Shown: positions 1-11,501 of the stretch, in pieces
Layout: each line of letters opens with the position of its first letter
How positions within the stretch are numbered: position 1 is the first letter of the stretch
The notes under the pieces: generated by a model
What the model was told of the DNA's origin: nothing
Database searches by the model: none
The model's input: the letters and a program-made list of their open reading frames with translations, nothing else
Program-made: the position numbers and the translations under genes
Origin: Byssochlamys sp. IMV 00236
Lineage: Eukaryota; Ascomycota; Eurotiomycetes; Eurotiales; Thermoascaceae
Direction of reading: 5' to 3'
NCBI GenBank assembly: GCA_001931875.2
Contig: MSJH02000629.1
Coordinates: forward strand, 305,615 to 369,614
DNA: 64,000 bases

Positions 1-1461
1 ACACGGTTCCGTCACTCTCAACTAGAATAGGACTGGACCTCGTGTCTGGTCTGTGTTTCGCTGCCAACTCTCTCCCAGCCTTCCAGGTTCCTGCCTCGAG
101 GATCTGGGCCATGCTAAGAGACAAGTCCGCTTGATTTGTTGCTTTTGCCAAGCGCTGAACAACCAAAGGAGCTATCCTGTCCAAAAGTGCCACGGTCATG
201 GCTCTCCATTCCACGATTACATCGTCCGCAGTATCAAACGAGCATAGCCCTGACTTTTCGTCTTTCGTGGAAGCATTAACTACCTCAGATTTGAGGGAAA
301 GAACACCCATATCCACGAAAAGACCACCGTTGCGATATTCTGGCAAGCCCGTCATAAGATCCTGCTTTTCCCAGGTCACGCCCAGTAGACGCTGCATAGG
401 GACAGTTAGAGAATAGGTAAGCCATTGTGTGAGTTTATGAAACGGTTGTATCACATCTGCTGGCGGATTTTTGTCGCCGATAGTGGCACCTAGGGTGCTT
501 AGAGGCCACGCATCACCGATGGGATGCCCGTCAATTATGGTTCTATTTGACGGCCAGATGGGGATCAATAATTTCTGAAGGGTATCCCACAGCTCGCGAA
601 TATCAACTGTCTTCCCCTTTGATAGAATAAAGTCTGCATGGTCATATAAGTTAGGCACATATTGAGCGAATGAAGCGGGAAAGAGTGGTGGATTCATACC
701 AACAATGTTTCCAGGCCGTCCTTCCGAGCCGAAAATCTCTGGCAAATTCATAAGTGATTTACCCAATCTTTGTAGAAGCGCCGCGCGGTCTTGAGTTCCA
801 ACAAGGGGGTTTTGCGAAGTTGCTTGCATGCCTTCTGCAAGCTGCTCCCCTGTCAAGTTCTGTAGCCCTGTACCTGTGGGCAAGAATCAGAAAAGGTCTT
901 TCGACTGTGGAATTTAGACGTCTAACGTACCATCAACTTTCACTATGTTTTCGCTTTTATTGGTTGTGAATAAACCCTTTTTGAACATATACAAGCTTGC
1001 TACTGCGAGTCCCTCACTCCTCGACAGGCGCATATTGCTTCCTGGTTCCACGAATGCCCAGGTATTACCAGCACCGGCATCCAACAGCACAGAGACAAGA
1101 AACATATCTACCAGGCGTCGTGCACATTCTGTACTGTCCTGCCCGTCTGCTTTCCACTCGTCCAAAAGTTCTGTGACGCGAGCAACATTGCCTGCCTCGA
1201 AGTGCTGCCACCTGCCATGGGGAGGGATTTCATGGAAGCGATCTGGCCCAAAATCGCGCTATTCACATCAGCTATTGTACACAGAAACTAGAGCCATATG
1301 GACAATACCATGATCAGAGACGCAACGAAATCCGCTGCGTCGGCCATGCGGTCTTCATGGTAATCGAAGCTCCTAAGTTTTCCATCCACAGCAATGCTAT
1401 ACACCTTGTTTGCTCTTTCCCTAACACTTTCCAGGGACAGGAGGTAGTTGATGGCTGCCAT
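1..1461 (-). CDS. URC4: DUF1688 / URC4-type uracil catabolism protein, cut at left edge
   Basis: This family (URC4 in Lachancea kluyveri, urg3 in fission yeast) is needed for the pyrimidine-degrading URC route that starts from uracil nucleotide; its exact reaction is not something I can state. Exons read 1461-1309, 1258-931 and 867 to the edge, all in phase. Family hallmarks are the N-terminal YLLSLESVRERA, then PPHGRWQHFEAG, FVSVLLDAGAG, RSEGLAVASLYMF, NPLVG, and near the C-terminus LEAGTWKAGRELA. The last readable residues are SDGTV at position 1; the family usually ends just after this, so perhaps one residue and the stop are missing. About 449 residues are visible. The start at 1461 is the first ATG before the conserved core; an open frame upstream lacks an ATG. 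It is divergent from the UPRT gene at 2041. Confidence 0.88.
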
Positions 1462-2040
1462 TGTGGTAGCAACCTCTGAATAATCTGACAATCACAGAAG
1501 CGGTGATGAAGTCGAGACTGAAGTTGTGGCTGTTGAAGGAAAACGCTAATGGCAAGACTTGCAATAGCAAGACAGAGGATAGTAACGACGTGGGAATGGA
1601 CAAGTTGCACTTCGGACAGAGAGAGGATAGGTCGGTTAGTTGCGGGGAAAGAACAGCGCAACGTTCTCCATGTTGGACTATTGTCAGCCAGCACTCGACA
1701 AAACTAACTGGATGTATAAGGGGTGAACAATGGAATTAGCTCACCAGCTTTGGACTTCCTATCAAAGCAGAAAGTATTTGACGTTGAACTGTTGATCTCT
1801 TATCGGCTCGGTTTGGACCCCGCTTATCAGCACTGATAAACAATTTACCCCTCAATCCTGATTTCCAGATAGAGTAATCAGCTCGTCTTATCGTCTAGGC
1901 TTGGCTTCTTGACATCTCAGCTATTGTAATATAACTCTGATCGCTGATTGCAGTCCCATAATATTTGAAAAACATACTGAGTACGTCGTGCAACTCCATC
2001 ATTGAGCCTCTCGTCCATCATTTCAATATCGCCAGCCATC
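1462..2040. promoter_or_regulatory. Shared 5' region between URC4-like and UPRT genes
   Basis: These 579 bases separate the two divergent genes and presumably hold both promoters. Short open frames here have no recognisable product. I could not identify a specific factor-binding site by eye. Confidence 0.5.
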
Positions 2041-2764
2041 ATGCCGAGTCCAGTACCAGGAACGACGGCAACGATTGCCGACTCGTCCTCTCTTCCAGGA
2101 AACGTTCGCGTCTCATCCAATCCGTTTGTCCAGACCAAGGTCAACCATCTTCGCGACCGTAAGGTCAATAGTGCAGGCGTACGAATTACCACCGCTGAAA
2201 TTTCACGCATCCTGGCCGTCGAAGCAACTAAAGATGCGAACCCCACAGAGAAGGTTGGGTTGATAGTTGTCTTACGCTCTGGGTTAGCGATGTGCGATGC
2301 CTTCTTGTCACAATTCTCCCCAGACGCAGACGTTGTCGTTTACCACATCGGCATGTTCCGCGAGCGAGCGTCCCTGCAGCCAGTCGAATATTATAACAAG
2401 CTTCCGAACACCAACCCAGATATCAAGCGAGTATACATAGTGGATCCGCTGGTTGCAACAGGTGGCACTTCAGAAGCTGTCATTGAGATCCTGAGGTAAT
2501 GCCACTCCTATGGTTTCCGTTTTTAGATCGAGCTCTGAGCCAAAGTGCTGACCTATTGCTCTCAGAGACTGGGGAGTCGAACATATTACCTTCGTTTGCG
2601 TCCTTGCTAGCAAAACTGGCCTGGAGAGAGCGGCTGCTGTATGGCCAGAAGGGACAGACTTCGTGGTGGGTGCCATTGATGAAGGCATTGACGAGAAGGG
2701 GTTCATTGTGCCTGGGATAGGTGACATCGGTGACCGATTATTCGGGACTGGTGATTCGAAATAG
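2041..2764 (+). CDS. Uracil phosphoribosyltransferase (URC6/urg2 candidate)
   Basis: It should convert uracil and PRPP to UMP in the cytosol. Exon 1 is 2041-2495, a 70-nt intron follows, and exon 2 is 2566-2764, giving 217 residues, the normal size for a single-domain UPRT. The PRPP-binding loop reads VDPLVATGGTS and the C-terminal uracil-binding segment reads GFIVPGIGDIGDRLFGT; the middle has VVLRSGLAMCDAFL. The ATG at 2041 is the first in frame. Divergent pairing with the DUF1688 gene matches the linkage of URC6/urg2-type UPRTs with URC4/urg3-type genes, so a catabolic rather than salvage role is likely but inferred. The other option is that this is the general salvage enzyme and the gene at 3383 is the specialised one. 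Confidence 0.88.
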
Positions 2765-3382
2765 ATAGAATTTATATACTACATATTCGGACTTTCTAAT
2801 TTGACAACTACTGTTTTGCTACCTTAAGTATCGCGTAAGCCAAAGGCTAGGAACCGACACATGGACGGTGTTGCGATCGTGTCCCTCCGTAACCACATAG
2901 ACATGATCTGCCACACTTGGATCTTTCTCAGTTATTAACATGAGAATAATGCTCAAGTCGCGACTCTTCCTATCTCTATCTAGGCTTTGTGGTAGCTGTA
3001 CAGATTATTGTAGCTCGGTCTTATCTATTGATAAGGAGCATAGATAACCGGTGTGGAGAGCCCCGCAAATAATTGATAACGACATTCCGTCACATTGATA
3101 ATGGCATCAAGAGGGACAACAGAATAGTGCCTTGGTAGCAAGTTTGTCATTTGCAAGTATCTCAGTCACGCATATCGTTCATGTGGACCGACCGACGGTG
3201 TTCCCCGCAATGGTAGACCAGTCTCATTCTGCTAGGCCAGCTGTCTGGTCAGTATCTGGTCCTGCTATCTTGTGGGGCACGTGAGATACGACTTCCTACC
3301 TTATTTTCTAAGAATATATCGACCTGGCTAGTCCTTACCAAGAGCTACTCCAAAGGGAACTTTGGGACAGAGAAAGATCAGA
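2765..3382. other. Intergenic, nothing recognised
   Basis: 618 bases between two co-oriented UPRT genes. It should hold the terminator of the first and the promoter of the second. No convincing open frame or repeat was seen. Confidence 0.5.
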
Positions 3383-4409
3383 ATGCACCAAGAAGTAGAC
3401 GGGTCTTCGTCATCCGGTACCGCTCCGCATGATCAGGAAAATAGCAATATTTTCGAAAATGGAAGCCAGTACCCTTCGAATGTCGTTGTTCTTCGATGTA
3501 CTCCCTTGCTGCAATCTTGGATGACCACCATTCGGGATGCTCGAACAGACGGGCCTACCTTTCATAAAGCCGTGGAACAGGTATCTAGAATGATATTATT
3601 TGAAGGTATATCTTTCAATAAACCCTCAACCTTTTTCCAGCTACAGGTTTGGCAACATCAGCGCCTGGCTAACTCTCATAATCGCACACAGCGTTGAATC
3701 TCGTACCGTCAGAACTAATCTCGGTCACGACTCCAACCGGAGCTACCTATGCCGGGACAAGACCTACGAAGGGTGTCTGCGGTGTGAGTATATTGCGTGC
3801 AGGAGCTAGTTTGGAACAGGCCCTGAGAGACTGCTGGAAGTACGTGCAATTTACGTATCGCACTTGATATTATAGCTGTTTCTCATTCACGTTGACTTCG
3901 CGACTGCAGCTAACTAAATGCGTACAGCGGTTCCTTAAACTTCGGCAAGATCCTCATCCAGCGTGACGAAGAGACCGCGCTTCCTACGCATATGTATTCG
4001 AAATTTCCCAACGATATAAGGGAGAGAAGTACGCCATCTCCAGACGGCTTCAAAGGAATGTAATATAGGATAAACTAATATTTGTGTTCTTTGAAGTGAT
4101 CCTACTCCTCGAACCGATGCTCGCCACAGGAGGCTCGGCATGCAAAGCCATCAGTATTATCAAAGAACAAGGCGTCCCGGAGTCAAACATTATTTTTGTC
4201 AATGTTATCGCGTCAACACATGGGTTAGGGGTCATTGGGAAGCAATTCCCTGACGTCACAGTCGTCACAGCTGCTGTCGATAGCGATTTGGATGAGAAGA
4301 AGTAAGTTTTCGTCGTTTCTGTCTCCGTTATATTTGCTATGACTGACTTCTCAAAAGACGCATCGTTCCCGGTTTAGGAGACTTTGGTGATCGGTTCTAT
4401 GGGACATGA
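3383..4409 (+). CDS. Second uracil phosphoribosyltransferase-like protein (FUR1-type)
   Basis: Exons 3383-3605, 3692-3839, 3928-4028, 4097-4301 and 4358-4409 join in phase to 242 residues. Visible family features are the FUR1-like N-terminal block with TTIRDARTDG, then TPTGATYAG, GVCGVSILRAGASLEQALRD, the segment GKILIQRDEETALP, the PRPP loop LEPMLATGGSA and the C-terminal IVPGLGDFGDRFYGT. The PRPP loop carries Glu where DPMLATGG is usual, a conservative change that may affect activity. Four introns against one in the neighbouring UPRT, and the closer resemblance to FUR1, argue against a recent tandem copy. It may be the salvage UPRT or a specialised paralogue. Short exons make exact splice sites less certain than the family call. 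Confidence 0.82.
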
Positions 4410-5421
4410 ATCTTCCTTGGCTGCTGTTTTGATCAGGATTTCATGACAGGCTGAAGCAATCTGATGCTTGGATTCTGCAGAAAGCTCATGCTACATGTCT
4501 CTATGGGCGGCCTCGCTAATGCAAAGGCGTGGGAGTGGGAGAATAGGGGCAGCAGCTCCCTAGGTAGGCAGGGAGTCTCCGACCGCATCGACATCCGTAT
4601 TATCCTGGATACACCTATATTTCATTGAAATCGTTTATATTTAAAGCGAGGCTCCGCTGGCAAATGTTTAGGGAAAGATAAATATACGAAAGTCGCAAAG
4701 AGATTCTGACTGGCTAACGCTGATGCATCTACTTTAGATGAACAAAAGATGTTAGCCTTTTCTCTGTTCTTATGCCTTGTTAAAGATTTACTCGTTAGAA
4801 TCAGTCCACAGCAAGAGGCTCAGGATTCACATCTAATATCTAACTGTATAGTTGCAGCTAGCAAAGTCTACCTGCCTATGGTTCTGGATGACTATTTGCT
4901 CTAGTTTCCCTTCTATGGATGAAGCTGTTGGCGGTATAGAGACACCAGAATATGAAGAGGCCCAATATAGAATCTGTGTATAAAGGCTATGCTTCTGAAA
5001 TAAGTTCGTGGTCAATAGTTTCTGGAGTTGTGTCGGATTTCTTTGAAATTGTCTTGATTACAGAGAACACTCGAGGAATATTGGAATAGCATGGTATCTA
5101 TCATGATCTCTTTTCTTTTCATCTCTCGTTGAATTAGAAACAATCTCGAGGTCTTACAACATTGCTCATTACATCGCGTACCACTGTAAATATCGCCTTT
5201 GGCGTCGGTCACGATCATATCATATCAAACGACCTCGCAGTAAGCACCTCCTTACGTCTGGCAGACCTCATCCAGACCGTATGCAGCATTATCCCAAATC
5301 ACATATTGTGCTTCAGCAGCATGGCAGGGACTGCCGCAACCTCAACCATATCCGACAGTAACGTTGCGTTTTTATTATTTTTTATCCTTTTGAAGGAGAA
5401 GCCGGAGAGACAACACTTAGT
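4410..5421. other. Intergenic, nothing recognised
   Basis: About 1 kb between the 3' ends of the UPRT-like gene and dbp5, which converge here. Short open frames around 5160-5440 have no recognisable product. No repeat or RNA gene was seen. Confidence 0.5.
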
Positions 5422-7182
5422 TTATTGCTCTTGGCTGTAGTTTGCATGGGATCGAGGATTCTTGATAGTCTTCTTGATGATCTCTTCGACCTCGTCCCAG
5501 TCACGGGTGTCGATGCGGGTAATATCGGTCTTGAAGAAATCCTGAATGGCCATGAGCATCTGCCACTCTTCCCTGTTCGCAACGAAGGAGATGGAGACTC
5601 CGACACGACCGAAACGACCCGTACGACCGATACGGTGCAGGTAAGTCTGACAGTCGGCCTTGCGCTGGCGCGATGTGGGATCGTGTAGCTCCGGAATATC
5701 CTACGGGAAGTTAGCTTCGAGAAGGCAGATGTCCTGAAATAGCAGAATACTCACATAGTTGATGACCATGGAGACGGTTGAAACGTCGATTCCACGGGCA
5801 AGGACGTTGGTCGTGATCAGAACCTTAGCCTCACCACTTCGGAACTTGTCAATGGTGTCATCACGTTTTGATCCTTCGACACCACCAGTGAGCGAGACGA
5901 CAGTATGACCTTCCGCAGTCATGCGCTTCTCGATTTCCTGCGCCGATTGACGGGTCTAATGAAACATTAGTAACATACGATTTGTCTCTCCAGAAGTGAA
6001 CTCACCTTGACAAAGATAATAGAAGATCCAATTGTGAGAAGACCGTACAACTTCACAAGAACGTTGTACTTGTCTTCGTCACTCTCACAGTCAAGGTACA
6101 GCTGTTTAATGCCTTCCACAGTCAAGTCCTCGTGCTCAAGTGTTATTTCGTTGGCGCCGGGGGCGAACTTAGACGCGTAGCGATGAACGTGGGTAGGGAA
6201 GGTGGCAGAGAAGAGGACGACTTGAACTGTCTTCGGTAGCAACCTAAAGCAGGTCAGCAAGTACACGGCGAAGATAAGTCCCAGGATACACGAACTGTTT
6301 AACGCGGATACACTGATCGCCCATACCCTGCAGATCAAGCATGTTGTCTGCCTCATCAAGGACAAGGACCTTCAGGCGCTGCGTCAGGAAGATACGTTTC
6401 TTGATCTGGTCCATGACCGTTCCGGGCGTACCAACGACCACGGAACATTCAAGTCTGGATGGACGGCTGTGCGTGTCAGCCGGCACAGCAGTACCGACAA
6501 CCAAACCCTCGACGAAGGAGCCCATGACCTGGATGACACCGACGATCTGACGGGCAAGCTCTCGACTGGGAGCAAGGACCAATGCCTGAGGGCTCTTCTG
6601 CATTTCCGGGGTGCTGAGGTCCAAGCGGCTGAGAATATTCAAGACGAAAGCAGCCGTTTTACCAGTACCCGACTGAGACTGTCCGATCATGTTCGTCGGT
6701 GGGTTGTTGAGCAGAAGAGGAAGGGCACGTTCCTGGATCTTCGAAGGCTTCCGGAAGTTCATCATGGTCAGACCACGGAGAATAGCCGGCTCCCTAGAAA
6801 ACAGACATTAGAGGGAAAATCACACACTGAGGAGAAGGTGCACTCACAATCCAAGCTCCTCGAAAGTCTTGATAGAGAATAAAGGGTTGTTTGGATCCGC
6901 TTGCAGATCACTCAGCTTGACATTGACATTGTATTCCGGTTCGTGAAGATCGGTGCCACCCAACGCGGAGGGCGCACCATCAGTCTGTGGAATAGAAGTG
7001 TCCTGTGTCTTGTTCGCCGCACCAGCATCATCATTTTGCGTCGAAGAGGCCACCTCGTCGGCCCAAGATGTTGAGGTGTTCGAAGCTTGCGGCGCACCGG
7101 AGGTCGCGTCGTCCGGCTGGGAGATGCGATCCTCCAGAGAATTCCCAGTCTTCGGGACCTCAGCTGCCTGTTCTGAGGCCAT
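5422..7182 (-). CDS. dbp5: DEAD-box ATP-dependent RNA helicase Dbp5
   Basis: Dbp5 remodels mRNPs at the cytoplasmic face of the nuclear pore to drive mRNA export, and also acts in translation termination. Five exons (7182-6848, 6793-6296, 6243-6006, 5955-5755, 5700-5422) join in phase to 516 residues. The first ~100 residues are a polar, low-complexity extension rich in Ser, Thr and Ala. Then come the Q-motif region ([12 protein letters not shown]), Walker [25 protein letters not shown], the DEAD motif in [13 protein letters not shown] in [18 protein letters not shown] and [11 protein letters not shown]. The C-terminal part ending NYSQEQ is typical of Dbp5 orthologues. Start 7182 is the first ATG of the open frame. 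It is divergent from bzz1 across 726 bases. Confidence 0.95.
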
Positions 7183-7908
7183 CTCTGCAATTGTGGTAGA
7201 TTATATCTAGCAAAAGACAGCTAATAGGTCGTGATCGTGTGAGGGAAAAGAGTTGTGGTGGCGAGCTGAAATATCAGCAGAAAGACGGCGGGGTAGAGTG
7301 TTGCAAGGAGAATGCAGAGCTCGCGTATCCACCGAAGATATCTTGAGAGCCAGCAAATGCAGTTGTCACTGGTCTATCCCGCACTACCAGAGGCAAGGCG
7401 AAGAGCTTGACCAGGACAAAAGGGAGCAAAGGGAGTGTGAATGGAGAGAACCTGATGACAATCAAAAAGAGCTCGCGGTCCCTGAGCACTGGTGTTGCAC
7501 CGCGGGGACTCTAAGCTGCTTTGGGGCAACAAACGAGCGGCAGGGCTGTAAGTTTGGTTTTGGTACGGTAAGGGGCGCCACAGCTTCCTGGCAGACACGC
7601 GGCCAGGCTTGTCTTGGTATGGTCATACTTAGTCGCCAGCGAAACGGACAGCCTCCCCCGCTGGCGTAATGGCTCCCCAGCATTCACGCGTGGATACTCT
7701 AGGAACCGCCGCAATCAAGTATTATCCTCTGAATCCTACACATCACCGTGCTTGCGCCGTGTCAAGAAGAGAGCAGATCTTGCTGCAGATCAGGGGGCCG
7801 ATGACGCCTCTACTGACCGCCTGCCAGCATTAGCCTTCCACTTACTTCCAGCTGGTTCATACCTCCCATGCGCTTGTGATTCAAGATACAAACAGGCTCC
7901 AACTAGGC
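7183..7908. promoter_or_regulatory. Divergent promoter region dbp5 / bzz1
   Basis: 726 bases between two divergent starts. Overlapping open frames on both strands (7253-7994) have low-complexity, non-homologous translations and are taken as chance. No specific operator could be named. Confidence 0.5.
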
Positions 7909-10462
7909 ATGGCGCAGTCCAATATCACCCCCCAATTTGGGGCAGAGTTGAAGGTATTTTCATACAGGTTCAATGCTTTCTATCTGTGGTCTAACAGTCT
8001 TTGCAATCAGGATGCATTCAAACCAGTTAACGCATGGGTACGCCTTCCCAGACCGCAATCACTGAATTGCTTCGACCCCCCGAACCCCTCCGGAGAATGA
8101 TGGCTGAGAAGAGGAACTCTAGGTCTCTAGCGGAATTTCGTGGTTGGATGAGATACAACAATTCTATCGAGAAAGAAGCGCTATCGAGAAGGAATATGCC
8201 ACGAAGCTGACTGCTTTGTGTAAGAAATACTCGGATCGAAAGGCGAAGAAGTCGAGCAGTCTGAGCGTAGGAGATACCCCGAGCATGACTCCGGGTTCTC
8301 TTGAATGCGCTTCCTTGACGACATGGTCGGCCCAACTGACGGCCGTCGAGGCTCATGCTGCGGAGCGCGACAGATTCGGGACGGAGTTGGTGGCACAGGT
8401 TGCAGAACCCCTCAAAGTCGCAGCAGTTCAATATGAAGACCTCCGGAAATGCCACGCAGACTACTATGCGAAACTCGAGAAAGAACGGGATGCGTCGTAC
8501 GGCGACCTGAAGAAGGTCAAAGGGAAGTACGATGCCGCGTGCCAGGAAGTCGAGAACAGACGCAAGAAGATGGAATCTTCCTTTGATCATGGAAAAGCCA
8601 AAGCGCAGAATGCATATCAACAACAGATCCTGGAGATGAATAACGTTAAGGTGCGTCATTGTGCGTTGCTCATTCTTCGGAGCATTATTATGATTATTAT
8701 GATTGTGTTGTTGTTGTTTTCTTCTTTTGGTCGCTCTAACGGAGATTTCGTAGAATACCTACCTCATCAGCATCAATGTGACGAATAAGCTGAAGGAAAA
8801 GTACTATAACGAGTACGTGCCGGAGGTGTTGGATGTAAGGCACTTTTTCCTTGTTTCTAACTCAGCGACCGAACTAACGGGTTTGATCAGAGCCTTCAAG
8901 ACCTGAACGAGACAAGGGTTGCAAAGTTGGACACATTGTGGTCTTTGGCGGCACAGCTGGAGCTGTCATCGCTCTCGAGGAGTACGGAACACATCCAAAA
9001 CCTGTCTAATGAGATACCTCGTAACGAACCGCGGCTCGACTCCCTCATGTTCATGCGTCACAATGTCACTCAATGGCAGGATCCTCCGGACATGGCTTTT
9101 GAGCCAAGTCCTGTCTGGCACGACGACGACGCTATCGTGACGGATGAAGCAGCGAAGGTCTTCCTCCGTAATCTGCTAACTAAGAGCAAAGGACAAGTAA
9201 GAGAGCTAAAGATGGAGGTTGACTCGAAGCGACGGGAAGTCGAGAGCGCAAGGCGAGTCAGGCAGAATGTGAGGCAAGGAAAGGACAACAGGGATGAGGT
9301 CGAGGCTGTAAAGTCTATGTTCTTCCTCCAAGACGCATTACATGAGGTAGATCGCAGGCGCCTCACATCAGAGGTTGAGATGTCGACGATCATTTCTGCA
9401 GTCGGCGACGTGTCACTTGGAGCGAAGAATCACAATTTCAGATCCCAGACATTCAAGATACCCACCAACTGTGATCTTTGTGGTGAGCGCATTTGGGGAC
9501 TGTCAGCCAAAGGCTTTGACTGCCGTGATTGCGGATACACTTGCCACAGCAAGTGTCAAATGAAGGTGCCGGCCGAGTGCCCCGGAGAGCAAACAAAAGA
9601 GGAAAAGAAAAAACTCAAGGCAGAGCGACAAGAGGCGGCCAATGCTAAGCCTGTCTATGAGACTGCGTCGCCCGATAGTGCCTCTGATATGCCGTCACTA
9701 AGCCGACGAGACACCATGAACTCCCTGAGTTCCGGTTACGCGGCTAGTGCGACGAGATCCATCTCTGCATCAACTACCAAGCCAGAACTTTCTGCATCCT
9801 CAGCTTCGATCAATAAACCTGCTCCGGTGAAAAGAAGCCGAGTGGTAGCACCCCCGCCTGCGCAGTACGCTCCTCCCGCCAACGGCTCAGGCTCTGTCCT
9901 TGATACCTCGCTCAAGTCCAGTGAGCCAAGGGGAAGAATGCTTTACCAATACCAAGCGAATGGCGAAGGTGAAATCAGTGTTGGAGAAGGCCAAGATGTG
10001 GTCCTAGTCGAACCAGATGGTAAATCCCTTTCAACTATATCCGGTCGTATTATCTAACCTGTAGCAGATGGCTCCGGCTGGATAAGCGTTCGTGCCGGTT
10101 CTCAAGAGGGCCTGGTCCCTGCCTCATATGTCGAGATCTTTCCACCATCCTCTCCCGTCCCATCTGCTAGTCCTGGTCTGGCTGATCGTCCCGCCTCGAC
10201 ATATTCCAACTCGTCGGCGTCGCAAGCAGGAAGCGTAGCAACGAAGCGTGTTGGTCCTGCCGTCGCGCCCAAGAGAGGTGCTAAGAAACTGCAATATGTC
10301 GAGGCGCTATATGATTACGAGGCCCGTAGCGACGCGGAATGGAGCATGGTTGAAGGTGACCGTTTCGTCTTGATCAATCGAGATAGCGGTAATGGATGGG
10401 CTGATGTCGAGAGAGGTGGGCAAACAAAGAGTGTTCCCGCAAACTACATTCAGGAAGTGTAG
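7909..10462 (+). CDS. bzz1: Bzz1-type F-BAR/C1/SH3 actin regulator
   Basis: Bzz1 works with Las17/WASP at endocytic actin patches. Six exons (7909-7953, 8011-8037, 8123-8650, 8754-8834, 8891-10019, 10068-10462) join in phase to 734 residues. The two tiny 5' exons restore the conserved start MAQSNITPQFGAELK and the join NAWVSSGISWLDEIQQFY. The F-BAR/coiled-coil part covers roughly residues 1-320. A C1 zinc finger (about 408-457) shows HNF, CDLC, CRDC, CHSKC and a final AEC. Two SH3 domains follow, near 580-635 and at the C-terminus (ALYDYEARSDAEWS, then VPANYIQEV). The Ser/Pro/Ala-rich linkers are probably disordered. Intron 3 contains short ATT/GTT runs. Confidence 0.93.
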
Positions 10463-11501
10463 TTTTGCAGGTTTCCGCTCATAAAGTGCTGGACGGCAGC
10501 CTTTGACGGTATGAGACGGCGGTTGTGGGATGTTTGCTGTGAGTAGACTTCTTTGTTGGTTCATATACATACTGGCGTCATTGATCCTTGTGCATTATCA
10601 CTTGGCAGGCGTGTAAATCTTGGACTTTAGAGATTCATGTGACGCCCGCCACTGTTGTGGTAAAATTTTTGGTTTATATCCGATACCTCCCACTTCTTGG
10701 GCTCACTATGTTGCATTCTATCCTTTGGTTGCTTTCAACTCACACTCGTATATGTTACCAAGTTATATTGCCCTTTCTATCGCTCTTACCCTCATGGAAC
10801 AGCACGAAGCCTTTGATAGACTATGTTATCATTGGTTACAACAAGATACTCATGTATAGCTCACATTCAAATGATATCCTTATATAATTCCATTTAATCA
10901 GTTTGGTTTTTGAATTAATAGCAACCAGTTCTCTTTGCAGTGGACAAGGGATGGCGTTTCGACTCTCGGTTTCTGTGGTTCACAGATGCAATACCTGTTG
11001 CCACATCTCCAGCCCCATGGTTGTCCAGCGATTTGGATATCGACAATTTTCAGCGTGCTATATATCGATAGCCTGCTCTCATGATGCTCATAAAACAGTG
11101 AGATTCAGGGTGGTCACTTTAGTGCGGATAGGTCAGATCATTGAGCTTGCAACTGCACTAGCCGACTATCCACATATAAAAGAAAAACCAGGGTTTCTAC
11201 AGTTTGGAAGCAAAGAATAACCAGATATAACGATCACGTGCGCTGAAGTGTTGTCAAGTTATAACATCGATGTGAAAACATGTTTATGTTTTCTTTTTTT
11301 GGCAGTCACGACTCTCCTGAACATATCTCCTGAACATATCTCCTGAACATATCTCCTGAACATATCTCCTGAATCTCTCAGCGACTCTATCAGGATCTGC
11401 TGTCGTCCTTTGGAGATCTATCGGATATTGGTTCTCGTTAAGTCTGCCAGCTTGCCTTACATATCTCTAAATATCTCCAAGTCCAAGCATCGACAGGCGT
11501 G
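10463..11501. other. Intergenic with a 13-bp tandem repeat
   Basis: About 1 kb between bzz1 and the P450-like gene, both on the plus strand. Apart from the tandem repeat at 11314, only short, unrecognised open frames are present. The 3' part should carry the promoter of the P450-like gene. Confidence 0.5.
11314..11374. repeat. Tandem 13-bp repeat, about 4.6 copies
   Basis: The unit ctcctgaacatat occurs four times perfectly in a row, followed by a partial copy. It lies about 130-190 bases upstream of the P450-like start, so it could be in that gene's promoter or 5' UTR. Confidence 0.9.

Noticed and set aside
7253..7994. Open frames between dbp5 and bzz1
   Set aside because: They overlap each other on both strands and lack any conserved motif; the bzz1 5' exons overlap the end of this stretch.
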